From: Candolleomyces eurysporus
Lineage: Eukaryota; Basidiomycota; Agaricomycetes; Agaricales; Psathyrellaceae
Length of the DNA: 64,000 nt
Assembly (NCBI GenBank): GCA_027579435.1
Contig: JANBPK010000934.1
Location: forward strand, 1 to 64,000
Direction of reading: 5' to 3'
The notes beneath the pieces are model-generated. The model did no database searches, had not been told where the DNA came from, and saw only the letters and a program-made list of their open reading frames with translations. Numbering within the stretch: the stretch's first letter is position 1; every line of letters begins with the position of its first letter. Of the stretch, positions 1-11,767 are shown one piece after another. A program made the translations under genes and the position numbers.

Positions 1-538
1 CTGCTAGAACATGTGGCAAAACATGAGGTCTGGCACAGTGCCCGCTCGTACCTGAATAACTGGGTGCACGTCTGTGGTGAAAGGAAGGCAAGACAAGGGA
101 TATAAGAGTAATNGCGGAGTANGTAGGAGGAGGATATTGGTTNAAATAAACCGATGGAAAGTACTATGAAATAGGAGGGAGGTGGGCTNGGTGAACGAAA
201 ATGAGGCGCAGGAAAGTGCTGCTGGAACTTGTGGCAAGACGTGAAGTCTGGCACAGTGCCCCTTCGTACCTAAATAGCCGAATGCACTTCTCTATGGCGA
301 AAGGAAGACGAGACGAGGGATAGATGAATAGAGTAGAGTAATAAGAGGAGGAAATTGGTTAAAATAAAACGATAGAAAGTACTATGAAGTAGGAGGGAGG
401 CGAGCGGGTGAACGAAAATGAAGCACAGGAAAGTACTGCGAGAACTTGTGGCAAGACTCGAAGTCTATTATTAATAGCACAGTGCCCACCCGTACCTAGG
501 TAGTAGAGTGCACGTCTCTATGGTGAAAGGAAGCCAAG
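1..538. repeat. 218-bp tandem repeat, about 2.5 copies
   Basis: Three consecutive units begin at 1, 219 and 436, each opening with a ctgc(t/g)(a/g)gaac-type sequence followed by a gtggcaa block, a cacagtgcc block and a tggtgaaaggaag-like block. Units 1 and 2 are nearly full length (218 and 217 bp). Unit 3 stops near 538, and unit 1 may continue to the left of the window. Divergence between units is roughly 10-15 percent by eye. No convincing coding potential is seen. Four ambiguous bases (113, 122, 143, 189) fall in unit 1, consistent with collapsed or poorly resolved repeat reads. It may be the edge of a longer satellite array. Confidence 0.85.
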
Positions 539-1650
539 AAGGAGACTTGCGGCATGAGAAAGGGGACTGGCATGAGTCATTGAAACATGAGACTTTAGAT
601 AAGATAATGAAACACGTCTGTAAGTCAAAGGCGACGCGTTGCGGAGCTGAGGGATGACGTCGACGTCCGTCATGTTGACCCTAGCAACAAATTTAAAGTC
701 TTTCGACATACCCTCTGAGCTCTTTCCTTCGAGATCGCCGTGCAGCCTTCGAGCGGGAGAAGTGCATATACCACCACGGAACATAAATCCCTTAGGAGGT
801 TTGGACAGCCTCCACGTTGGACATATCACCACATACGGGACAATAGGTCGCCGTTTGCATATCAACATCAGTTCCTGTGAGGTCCCATGATCTTCGTTAG
901 AGGAAAAATCATGATACCATCGATGAAACGCTGGCTTTGCGCGTTATCTCTTGTCCACCGAGGATTATGGCACTAGAGGGGCTGATGGAAGCCATTGGTT
1001 GTCCAGTATAAGTATCTGGTAGCTGTGTAGCGGACTGTTGGTCGCCACTGCCACTCAGTTGGTGGCGTTAGTCGGTCTGGAAGAATTTTTTCGAGGTCAT
1101 GCAGGAAGGGATTAGCTTGAATGTTTCTCGCAATTGAGAGAGAGGGCCTGGGTCTTGGAACATTCCTTTTTGTATTGGTGAGGAGGAATGTGTACGATGA
1201 ATGTCCAAAACGGTGGGCGAGCCTTGTGGGCAGAAATTGGTGGGCGCATAAATCGTGAGAAACAGGCCTTCCCGGTAAAGAAAAAGTTGGACGCTGTGGG
1301 AGCGACTATTGTCAGAGCAAGTTTCCCCTGAGCGTATACGCCCAGCCCCATCAGCTGCCAGCTGTTGGCGGTCTACGGTGAGGATCTCAGCCCTAGAGGC
1401 TCGAAACCGGGTGCCAGAGGGTGAGTAGGAGCCATTTTGGAGCGCCATTGCTGACCGGAGGACCAGGGGCCATTGTATTCACCCAAGTCCGGGAGAGACA
1501 TCAATTACATATCCATCAAACACCCTGCAATTACTGGCTGCTTGGTTGAAGTCATTTGTGGCGTATGTCTCCACCCTTTGCTTTTTTTCTCAACAGCTTT
1601 TTTCTCTGACAGTCCACGGCGCAGAGGTGCCAACCACCAGCCTCGGAACT
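539..1650. other. Intergenic stretch with no supported gene, plus 5' leader of the next gene
   Basis: No convincing gene is seen. The minus strand has a 116-residue open frame (518-868), and another minus frame over about 790-880 encodes a short CPVCG-type segment; neither has clear splice partners. The right end probably contains the 5' UTR of the following gene, including a likely leader intron: a GTATGT donor near 1566 is followed by a pyrimidine tract and an AG acceptor near 1601 or 1617. Confidence 0.4.
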
Positions 1651-4600
1651 ATGGGATTCGGACTCGGTTTGAAGTTTTCACGGCCCCAGAGCGCGCAAAA
1701 GGGCTCCGAGGATGACGAACAGTGGTACATACCATACAACGGACCATACGAGCCGCCCAGGGGAAGCACCTCGAGAGCAAGACCCCGCGACAGCTGGGGA
1801 GATCTCATCGACGGCGCGGAGGAGGGTTTGGACGCGATGCTGGGGGACGAGGAGCTCCGGAGGAGGTTTGGAGGCGGTCACAGCGGATACTACAACACCG
1901 ACAACTCCAAATCGCCCATAGACGGCATGGAAAAGCGCCTACGTGGTCGTGCAACCTCATTTGCGTCGGGGAGAACCGTCTCTTCAGGTGCAGTCGACCC
2001 CAACCGTGGCAGCGTCCTCGCCCAACGGCGGTCGACTGTCTCTTCCAACCAACGGCCCCCAGTACCTTCCCATATCGAAGCCAGTGGTGGCGTCGGCGAA
2101 TCTCCAGTTCCCCATCTTTCGGGAAAGGAGAGTGTTCACTCGAACCGCCTGAGTCTCGGAACCATTTTCAGCTTCAAGTCTTCCAGCCGCAAGAGTTTCT
2201 CTGCTCCACCCGGAGAAAAGGATGTCAGCAGGTCCTCTTTGAGGAAGGTCCGTCCTCCAAAGCTGAAGACAGTGGACAAAGAGGAGACTAAGGTCTTGCT
2301 CCCTGGGCCTACGTCGAGCTCCTCTTCCGACTCTCACGATTCGTCGCACAAGAAGTCGGTCGTGGCCTCTCAGGATGTCACGGATTCAACGAAGATCGGG
2401 GACGACGACTACTACAATTCTTACTACTCAACGCTGGCCAAGGGCCCCGAACCGCAAGTTTCACCCCAGAACCCTGCGTTTGCAGTCAATCCGAGAGCCG
2501 CACCTCGACCCTCATCAGGTTCAACAACCGTTTCGCGGCAAGAGACCTTCTCATCACATTCCATCCACCCTTACGCCTACATCTTTCCCAAGCAGCAAGA
2601 CCCGGATCCTTCAGAGTCTCGCAACCACGATGTATCACATCCTCTTCGCGACGCTCCGCGACTCGCCTTTGCTTCGCCTGCTGCGTCCAATCAATCAACC
2701 CCACCGCCACCCCAAACCAATGGCCTTGGCTTGAAACAGTTGAAAAATTCCTCGTCTACCCCAAACCTGCGATCACCCAACAAGTATACTCCTCCACGAG
2801 GTATCGAACGTTGGTTATCAGCGGAGACGTGGTGCGATGCCATTCTCTTCCCCCGCCCTCGACTAAAGATCAAGGAAGAGCGAAGTCCCCGCATTATCAG
2901 CCCGCCGGGTTCACCGCTGGACGCAGATCAAAGTTCCAAGAATTCAACGGCCGCTGTTACTTCCAGGGTCCTCGCACATTCGCAGTCTCTGGTCAACCTC
3001 TCCGCCTCCAAAAAGCAGGCCGTCCAAGAACCTTTGCTGGCACCTCCTGCCAGAGCCGGCGAGAAAGCTCCCAGACCCAAAAGTTTTGCTCTCGACGACC
3101 TTGCCCTTATCAAGCCAGTTCTATCATTGGAAAGGTACGCTGTCTAATTAACGTACAGTTCCTTCGCAACGATCTCACAGCTAATCTACGTTGACAGGGT
3201 TCTTGAGGAGGGTCAAGAGCTTGAGAAACAGCGCAAAGAATGGCAGCTGAAAGCTTCCTCGTCCATTGGGAATGCTCGCGCTAGAACGCTGTCACGGACT
3301 CGATCTAAATCCCTTACCCAGAAAGGTCGTGCCAACGGACACCGGAATCAGACTAGCTTTGACTATCTCGCAGCGCGTGCCTGCCTTGGGAGCCAGAATT
3401 TGTCCCCTGCTATCGCCCAAGCTACTTCCCGGAACACCTTCTTCACAGACCCAACCACGGCGACGTCCAGTGCCGGCCGAGTTTCACATTCCCACTCGAA
3501 CTCTCTGGCCAAATCTTGGTCCAAATCCTCCAATTCCCATTCGAGAGGTCATTCCCATTCCGGATCATGGGATAAATCCGGATCCAAGCACGGCAACGGC
3601 AAAGCCAACCAGGTCGTGGATGGCAGGCTGCACGAAGCTCTCAAGCGTGACGAATCCAGATTCCCTCGTACCCAGGATCAAAACCAAACCCTCCTCCCTG
3701 TCTCCGATCCCAATCTCAACCCCGATATTATGCTACGAGTCTCTCCCACACCATCTGCGGGAAGCAACAACGTGCAGATGGGGATTGCGATTTCTACCAC
3801 CACTCCACCGCTTATTGAAACCCCACTTGATCGGGAGATCATAAGGATGCCAGCTCATCCGTATGCTCAACCTAGTGTGGCCTACTTGGGTGAACAGCAG
3901 CAGTTCAAACGGCAGGCGGCTGCAGCACAGGAATCTCCTGCTCCTAAACCTTTCCTTGCGTCGCATCCGTATGCGTTGGCTTTGGAGCCAGACAGTCCTG
4001 CATTCACTACTATTGGGCCTATCGATGGGAATGTTACTCCCCAGTCGAAAATGTGGGCCCAAGTTGCTCCCGGAGTCGTCCGCGAGGTCCTTCCGTCGGA
4101 TATCAACAACTATTCGCCCTTTGTTCAGAATCAAGGAGCGTCGTTGCCGCCTTCTGAGGATGCGGATGCGGATCTGGTGGGCGTTGGAGAGGCCCTGGGT
4201 TATTCGAGTTTCCGGAATAGTCGGGATAGTGGGTTAGGGACGAGTGAGGGACATGTTATCCAACCCTACGTTCCGAGCTCGTCGTCTCCTCTCGGAATGC
4301 ACGAGTACACTGCGGAGCAGCCGCCGCCACCGCCGCCGCCGCAACAGCAGTCGTACCCGCATCGCAAACCCGTGCAGTACGATGCGAGTCGGCCCATCTA
4401 TTCGCAGTCGCACTATCGCAAGGCGTCGGCGGATATATCCCTTGCTGAGAGCACGGCCTCGTCTTCTCGTCGCGTTATTGCCAACAACAGCAACAACCAT
4501 AATAGCCCCAATAACCACAACAACCAGAACCCGGATCGCTTGCATATTCAGACGTTGGAGCCGATGAGAGAGCATTCGCCTGCGCAGACGACCTCCGGGA

Positions 4601-5616
4601 CGCCATCCCCTCGGCTCTCCCCACGTAGTTTGGGAAGCCCGAATGACTTGGATAGCTTCCATGACCTCTTCTACCGGCCTCAGCGAAGGACTGGGGAGCC
4701 CCACCCTTACCGATCGTCGCCGTCCGCAGACTCGATGGGCGAGATTGCGCTTCGGAGCAGGCGGACGGGAAGTGGGTTGACTTCCCTGGCTAGGGAGCTG
4801 AGTCAGGAGTTTGAGCAGCTGGAGAGGGAACGGGAGAGGACGTCGGGTAGCCAGGCTTCTACTTCGATATCCAGTAGCTCCGGAAAGCTGGGGAGGAGGA
4901 CTCTTGGGGGAGAGGGGAGCTTGCAGTTTGTGTTTGAGGAGATGCCGCGGTCCGCGTCGCCTATGGCTGAGGAGGGGGAAGATCAGGATACGACCGTGGT
5001 GTTCAAGCCTTCGTTTTTGATACCGGAGGATGTACATTCGCGGAGCTCGTCTTCTCTGGCGGATCGTACCGCGGAGCATGATGAAGATGAGACAGGTACG
5101 TGGCCTTCCTTCGCTGGGTCATCCCTGATAGTAATACTAACGCCTTTTTTTTTTCAAGCTATGTTCCGGGTAGGCGTGGTCGAGTCGGTGTCGACACCCC
5201 CAGCTGAGGTCTCTGACAGAAGACGATCCTTCACGGGCTTGATGTCCGAAGTGCCCCCGCCCAGCGGACCTCAATCTCCCAACACCGACGGCAGTGCTCA
5301 CCTCAGCGTCCTCATTTCACCTGTGACCGACCACACGAGGAGCAGCTACATGACTACCTCGACAACCTCTAGGATGTCAGGTCTCTCTGACTTCCCCGCT
5401 CCACCCAGGGATGCACCTCTACCGATCCTGGGTCACCAGCACCTATCGTTCTTGGCGTCCGCTGCAGTCCGCGAGGAGTCGACGCTTAATCATCATCAGC
5501 TGCAGGCACTGCGCGAATCTCCTCACCCGATGCACCCTCATGAACGCAGGTTCACGTTTGGGGTGGATCAGGACGCGGCTGATGTTGCAGACGAACTTTC
5601 AAATCAGGACCACTGA
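1651..5616 (+). CDS. Long serine/proline-rich low-complexity protein, function unknown
   Basis: I do not recognise a catalytic domain. The predicted protein is about 1,279 residues in three exons: 1651-3134, 3198-5095 and 5159-5616. Both introns are 63 bp with GT-AG ends; the second has a perfect TACTAAC branch site. The chosen start has a good context (A at -3, G at +4) and begins MGFGLGLKFSRPQ. The frame is open upstream to 1546 but has no ATG there, and a leader intron is likely. The sequence is rich in Ser, Pro and charged residues, with a YIPYNGPYE motif near the N-terminus, a short helical segment after the first intron, a polyproline/polyglutamine stretch near 4320 and an Asn/His-rich run near 4490. 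Such composition suits a scaffold or signalling adaptor, but this is inference. The neighbouring SMC1 gene is convergent. Confidence 0.8.
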
Positions 5617-6366
5617 TTTTTATTGTTCGGGTTTTCCTCTCTTTTTCTATAGAGTGCCCTGCCAGTTTGGTTTCTGCTTGGTCGCTCCTTTTGCCCTCGC
5701 CTCTCGTTCCCTCAAATTCCTTCGTCTCCGTCTCTCTCTGTCAGTCACGTCCGCCGCTCCTTTCATTTCCATCCCTTTTTTTTTTCTCTTTTTACCTATT
5801 GTTTATTTGTATTATTCCACTGGGACATTTTTTTCGTGAGCTGCTCACTAACCTTATTTGCCGTGTCTCGCCTGTGTGCAGAAAGTGCGTTCAACCCAAC
5901 CCAACCAGCCCAATCCAATTACGATACCAACCTACAATACATTATTGTACTTTTATTCTTGACCTCGTGGGGCGTAGTTAGTATCTTCATACGTATCTTT
6001 CTTCGTGATCATATCATTTAGCTCGCGTTCTCCTTCCTAGATTTTCAGTTCACTTTTTCCTCTGCGTATCCGAGGAGGCCATGGTAATTCTGCTGGTTTG
6101 TATCGATTGATTGTCATTACTGTATTTATCATCATTTCAAAAGCGATCTATATCATTCTTTGGTGCTGAATGACTACGATTCGTATCGTATCGCGTAAAG
6201 CAGTGAGCGTAAAACGTTTGATTCTTAGAGAGCAAGGGAGAGCAAGCGATGGGTATCATGGGGAGTCAGTAGGCACAACATTAATTTACGGTACAGGCGT
6301 ACGAAGATAAGAAGATAAGCAAGGTGAGAGTCGGAGGTGGATCATGAAGAGCATCAAGGAGAGGAA
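5617..6366. other. Convergent 3' intergenic region
   Basis: The 750 bp between two convergent stop codons hold pyrimidine-rich tracts near 5700-5840 that look like 3' UTR of the plus-strand gene, followed by AT-rich sequence. No open frame has motifs or splice signals supporting a gene. Both transcription units presumably terminate here. Confidence 0.5.
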
Positions 6367-9300
6367 TCAATCATCATATTGCGTGAGCTATGCAAGAGCA
6401 AGGTAGTCAGCATACGTTGAATGACCGGGTAGGACGGTAAAACACGACTTACGTCTAGCGTCAGCGTCCTTGAGCTATTCACATCCTGGTCACGATAAAT
6501 ACCGACGAGGGAATTACCACGTTCGTATAGTGAGTTCTTCAAGCTGATCACAATGAACTGGAAGTTGTCCGAAGCATGCGTCCGGATATAGTTAGCCACT
6601 TTCGCGACGTTCGTATTGTCGAGAGCTGCATCAACCTCGTCGAGCACGAAGAACGGAGCTGGCTGGTAGCTGCGAACAGTGAGATCAGGGTCAACGAAAA
6701 CGTCGGATGAAAACGAACGGAAAGAATCCGTACCTATGGATAGCAAACAATAGAGCCAAAGCCGCAACTGTCTTCTCACCACCAGATAATTGCTCCATGT
6801 CTCTGAAACGTTTCATAGGCGGCATTGCGTGATATTTAATACCACCATTATACGGTTCCTATAAAAACAATTCAATCCACTCAATTGAAATCCGATTGAG
6901 CCCGGAATCGTTCACCTACCTCGTTGTCTTCCAAACTGAGATACGCAACACCACCCATGGGGGCAGCTTTTCCTTTTGTCAAGTCCTTGTAAACTTGATC
7001 GATACGATCGGAGATGTGGTTGTACGCCTTGTTGAACAAATCACACCTATCGATCGAAGCGAGGGCGTTAGTGAGGGATGGTGAAGGATACGTTAATCTG
7101 AGCTCCGGCTTACCGTCGTTTCTTCACGTCATTGAAACGTTCCCGGGCTTCCTTGGAGTCCCTCCTCGCCTTGTCTGCTTCTTTCTCTGTCTGCGCCAGC
7201 TTGGCCTCGACGTCGTCCAGACTGTTCAGCGTGTGAGCCGGCAATTCGTTTCACGTAAAGTCCAAGCACGTACCGCTCCATGGCTTTCATGTTCGGGGCC
7301 ATTCGTTCGATCTCAGACGATATTTTCGCGATTTCCTTGTCAAAGTCCGCAACAGCCTCCGCAGGATCCTTTTCACGGTCTTCGTCGCCCACCGAATCGA
7401 AGTCGACTTCGAGGCCATAGTCGGCGACGGCCTTGGGTCTCTGTGTTGCGTCTTCATCATCAACGTCCATGGTCACTTCCTCTCTCAGGTTCTAAACAGA
7501 TGATGATGCATGAGATCGAGGTCGAGGGGCGTGGCGGCGCAAGAAAACAGACTCACCTCCTCCATCGGAACATTCTTCAAATTACCCTCCCTGAGTGGTA
7601 GGTTGATTTCCTCCAGTCGGCATTTGCGATAGATAGATGACCGATCCAAAGCGAGCTTTTCGATCTCGTCGTTCTAACCGATCATAACGCCAGTGTCAGC
7701 ATCCCTGCCCTCAAGACGTAATTGGGATAGCATTCAACTCACCGCAGTCGCAATCTCCTTCAATGCTTGATCCAACACCTTCGCAGCCTTCGACGTGGTC
7801 TTCTTGACTTGTTCCACGTCTTTTGTCTTCTCCTCCAACACTTGCTGCAGACCGGACAATTCCTCTCTCAAACCTTCAATGATTTCAAGGCTAGACGCAA
7901 TCTCAGCCTCTTTGGCAGACTTGAGCTGTTGATACTTGGCCAGGTTGCCTTGTTCCGTGGCAATGATAGTCTGAAGACGTTCAGAGCGGTCAGCGATGCC
8001 GCGTAGACCTTCTTCCTCAAAGTCGCATCTAGAGAAGGCGCAAAGTGAGTAAGCATGTCGACATACAGGAAAGAGAGCCGGGTAAGTGAAGCTACACTCA
8101 CTGATGCGTCAACCTCGCAATCTGCGTATCAAACCTCAACCTGGCTTGACTCTCCTCTTGGGCAATCTTCAGCTGTCTCTCTTCGTATTCTCGGATATTA
8201 GTCACGCCAATCTTCCGGCAGAAAGAAGCAAAGATGGCGTCTTCAGCTGTGTTGATGGTTTGGCTTAGGCCGTCGATACGGGACTTCAAGGCTGAATGGG
8301 CGGTTGTAGCCTATAGCGTACATGAGCACAAGATAGTAATAGCAGAAAGAGCAGTTTACTTACCTGCTTCAGCTGCGGAGAGAGGCTCTTCAACTCCTTG
8401 TCAACGTGCTTCAACTCTTCCTTCAACCCAGTGACACGCAGCTTACAAGCCGTCTAGCATGAAAGAATCGATGTCAGTCCCCCTTCTCAGCTGGACGATG
8501 AGACGGAAAGAAATGATGGCTTACCAAGTCGTCCCGGGCCACGGTAATCGTAGCCTCGAGCCTCGAAATCTCAGAAATGATATTTTCGTCAGATTTGGCT
8601 TTTGGCTTTTGCTTGGCTAGCTCGAGTCTCTGGGCTTGTAAACTATCCCTGACGCGAATCAGACCTACAGACCGAAACCGTCAATTCAGATTCCCATCCA
8701 AGAGGCAGAATAAGAAGGCGGTACCTTGGATGTCCTTTTCGTCCCATTTCTTGTTATTGTTATGGGTACTCTTTCCACCAGTGATGAGACCACTCTTGTG
8801 GATAACAGTGCCTTCAAGCGTCACGGCTGTGTGCAAGTGTCATTAAGACCCCTCGCTTAACAAAAAACCACCGAGATCAGTGAGAAAACATACCTTTAAC
8901 CTCCTGCCCCTTCTCATAACACACGAACCTGGCCACGTCCATGGTATCACACACAAGGGCATTCCCACAAGCATGGTGTATGGCCCTCTCGATGGCGGGT
9001 TCATACTGTACGACATCTACACCCAACCTGGCTCCTTTAGCGAACGACCGGAACTTGTCGTTGACGGGCTTGGCTTGGATAGTGTCCAGTGGAATGAAAG
9101 TTGCTTGGCCAGCGCGTTGATTGCGCATGTACTATCAGATATGCACATTAGTTGGGTGGAAAGGGAGAGCGAGAATAAAGGGAGGCTTACCTCAATACAA
9201 TCGATAGCCGTCTTCTCTTCATCCACAACGATAGCGTCTATGTTTCGACCGAGAATAACGGACACAGCGATCTCGTATTTCCGTTGAATCGGTTTGCAGA

Positions 9301-11484
9301 GGTCAACAACTCGTCCACGGACACCTACAGACACATCGTGCGTCAGTTGCTAGAAACGCCAGTATCGTAGAAATCGAGGATGGGAGGGCAAGAAAATGGA
9401 TGGATGGACAGAGAAGATCGGAAACGTACCAGGGAAAATTCTTTGCAGATTTGCGAGGGTCTCTTTCAACCTTGCTTCTCTTTCAGATTCGACCTTGTCC
9501 ACGCCAGCTTGTAAGAGTTCGTGGAAGACTTTCTGGAGCTTCTCATCGATTTCTGCTTCGAGCTTCCTATTTGTGAGGACAGAGTCAGTGTGAGCGGTCA
9601 ATGATGCATTCTGGGGAAGGTGGAGAACGTTCGAGGACTTACGCAATCTTGGCCCTTTCAGCCTGTTGATTCTCCAACTCTTGCTTCGCGTTGGCCAGTT
9701 CGCTCTGTAGCCCCGCCAATTTTTGTTCAAGCTGTGATGACAACACGTCAGATGGATTCAACCTCCAGACGATAAGCGCGTACCTCGGCTTTCCTCTCCA
9801 GCTGACCTTGAAGCTCCTCAGAACGCGTCTTCTTCTTCTCTTCCAATGTTTGACTGCGTTCCGTCAATTGGGCAAGTGTCCTGTTTGCAGTCTTCTCTTC
9901 TCGGGAGAGAGTTTCGAGAGCTTGACGTTCGTCGACGGCTTGCATACTTGCATTCGATTTCCTGAACACGAAGAAACACATATGAGTTTGATACGGAGAG
10001 GCGAGGAGCGGGAATACACCCACAAGGCTTGGTATTCCGCCAGACTCTCTTCGCTCAAGGCTACGTTATGTCGAGAAGCCTTCCTTTGCTCCTCTAGAAG
10101 AATATTCAGCCTCGCTAACAGTGACAGGTGGAAGAACGCACCTTGTGCTTTATCAGCCTCTCGCTGGACAGTAATCAACTCCTTTTTCAGCGAATCGACC
10201 TTTTTGCGCAGCGTCTCTTCGTTCTTCGCAATGTCGTTCAAATTCTTCTGAGCGTTCTCAATTTTTCTGGTCGCGTGCGTGATTTGGGCTTCGCTGGCTG
10301 CCAACTCTGGTTTCTAGAAAGATACGAACGCTGTTAGACCGTCATTCATGGTCACGGTGGGCGGAGACTAGGTACCTTGGCATCTGCCGCCTTCTCAGCT
10401 TTCTTGATTTGCTTTTCCTTCTGCATAACACCAGCGCGTGCTCTAGCTTGTTCAGAGCGCGCTGATTCAAGAGCCGAGTCGTGCTTTGCCTGCTCTTCGC
10501 GCAGCCCAACAAGTTCTTTGTTCTTCCTGGTGATAGCATGTGTGTTGGTCTCAATGGCGTCCTCGATGTGATACAGCTTGAGCAGGATGCGGTTGAGGAT
10601 AAGTTCATCCTGCAAGGACAAGGGTGAGCCACGGAATAGAGCAGCAAGCAAAAGGAAGATACGCACCCGCTCCTCGCACAGTCCCTCGAACCTTTCAGCC
10701 TCGGTCTTCTGCTCCTTGTACTGCTTAATCTCGCCGGCAATCCCTCGGCGCTTGGTAAAGTTGAACGTTGCGTTCTCCGTAGCCTTATCTTGCTCTTCCT
10801 TGGCCTTCTCGTATTCTCCAGAGAGTTCCAGAGATCCACTGATTTGCTCTATGAGCCGCGAGAGCTCTCGAGGCGATTGCGAAGCCACAGCTTCGACGTC
10901 TCCTTGGAATACCAAAAAGTTTTTGGCTTTAACGAGGATGTTGTGTGACATCAGGGCTGCATTGTATGTTGAATATGTGACAACCTTTTTGTTGAGCTTG
11001 TATTCTGACGCTCCTGTCGTTGAGATTCTGCAAGCCCCTCAGTATTCTGGTATATGGCAAATTGAGACTCGAAATACGCACGTTCTCTGGAAAGTCCACT
11101 CCTTCTCGTTATCATCTTTAAAGACGGCCATAACCCAAGCCTTTTTTGCTGTGCCTTCGCCTTCGCCTTCGCCTTCTTCCTCTTCTTCCGCACCCTCCTG
11201 TGTCTGTGTCCCGTTCGCGAGTCGTCTTCCACGGTAAACGAGATCTTTGAGTTGAGAGCTACGCAGCTGGGCACTCTTCACACCCAGCACAAACGATATG
11301 GCGTCCATAAGATTAGACTTGCCAGCACCGTTGGGTCCTATCACCGATGTAAAGTTGGTGAACGGACCGATAGTCTGGTGTCCGCTACCGTTTCATCCAA
11401 ATTAGCTTGAATGTGAGCTGAAAGGACGCAGAGGGCGTACCGATACGACTTGAAGTCGCATACTTCGATGCGTAAGAGAGGCAT
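6367..11484 (-). CDS. SMC1: Cohesin subunit SMC1 (structural maintenance of chromosomes 1)
   Basis: SMC1 pairs with SMC3 in the nuclear cohesin ring that holds sister chromatids together. The start at 11484 gives [15 protein letters not shown], and the next exon carries the Walker A motif [19 protein letters not shown] (about 11290-11340). Long coiled-coil exons follow (about 9640-10950 and 7130-8700), flanking the hinge (about 8730-9335), which includes [15 protein letters not shown]. The C-terminal head has the ABC signature [16 protein letters not shown] (about 6735-6795) and Walker [16 protein letters not shown]. The last residues LTLD are joined across an intron (donor near 6450) to a tiny final exon encoding LTQYDD and stop at 6367. 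Many short introns are present. All ATPase motifs are intact, and the expected length is about 1,200-1,250 residues. The N-terminal head loop has an unusual Glu/Gly run. Genes on both sides are unrelated, so this is a core gene beside an accessory region. Confidence 0.97.
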
Positions 11485-11524
11485 CGTGTCGAGCTCGTCG
11501 TCAGCTGCTCGTCGCTCGTCGGCG

Positions 11525-11613
11525 TGTTCGTCGTAGTGGTCGTTGAACGCTAATGATGGAGCGTGACGAGCTTGAACGCGTTACGCTCGTGATGCGTGAC
11601 GTGACTGACGCGC
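11525..11613 (-). promoter_or_regulatory. SMC1 upstream region with MluI cell-cycle box (ACGCGT)
   Basis: About 92 bp upstream of the SMC1 start codon lies the palindrome aacgcgtt (11575-11582), containing ACGCGT. In other fungi this MCB element is bound by the MBF complex and drives G1/S genes, including cohesin genes. A TGACGTGAC element follows (11597-11605). A near copy of this whole segment is found at 18252-18336. The assignment as a functional promoter element is inference from motif and position. Confidence 0.6.
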
Positions 11614-11767
11614 TCACGACCTAATATCAGGGGTTTGGGTTGAGGATAACCCAAATGTATCTCGCATGTAAAGCATCAGGCCAACGGAACTCAGAGTCTA
11701 CTGACACATTCAATCGACATTAATATGGTACCGGAAAGAGGCAGGCTGTTACAAGGTAAAAATAGTT

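Noticed and set aside
1..538. CRISPR array
   Set aside because: The units are 218 bp tandem copies without spacer structure, and the organism is a fungus.
4234..5079. A 281-residue minus-strand frame within the serine-rich gene
   Set aside because: Arg/Leu/Pro-rich antisense reading of a GC-rich exon; no domain, and the sense frame has proper introns.
6896..10337. Many plus-strand open frames of 60-220 residues across the SMC1 gene
   Set aside because: They are antisense shadows of well-supported SMC1 exons and contain no motifs.
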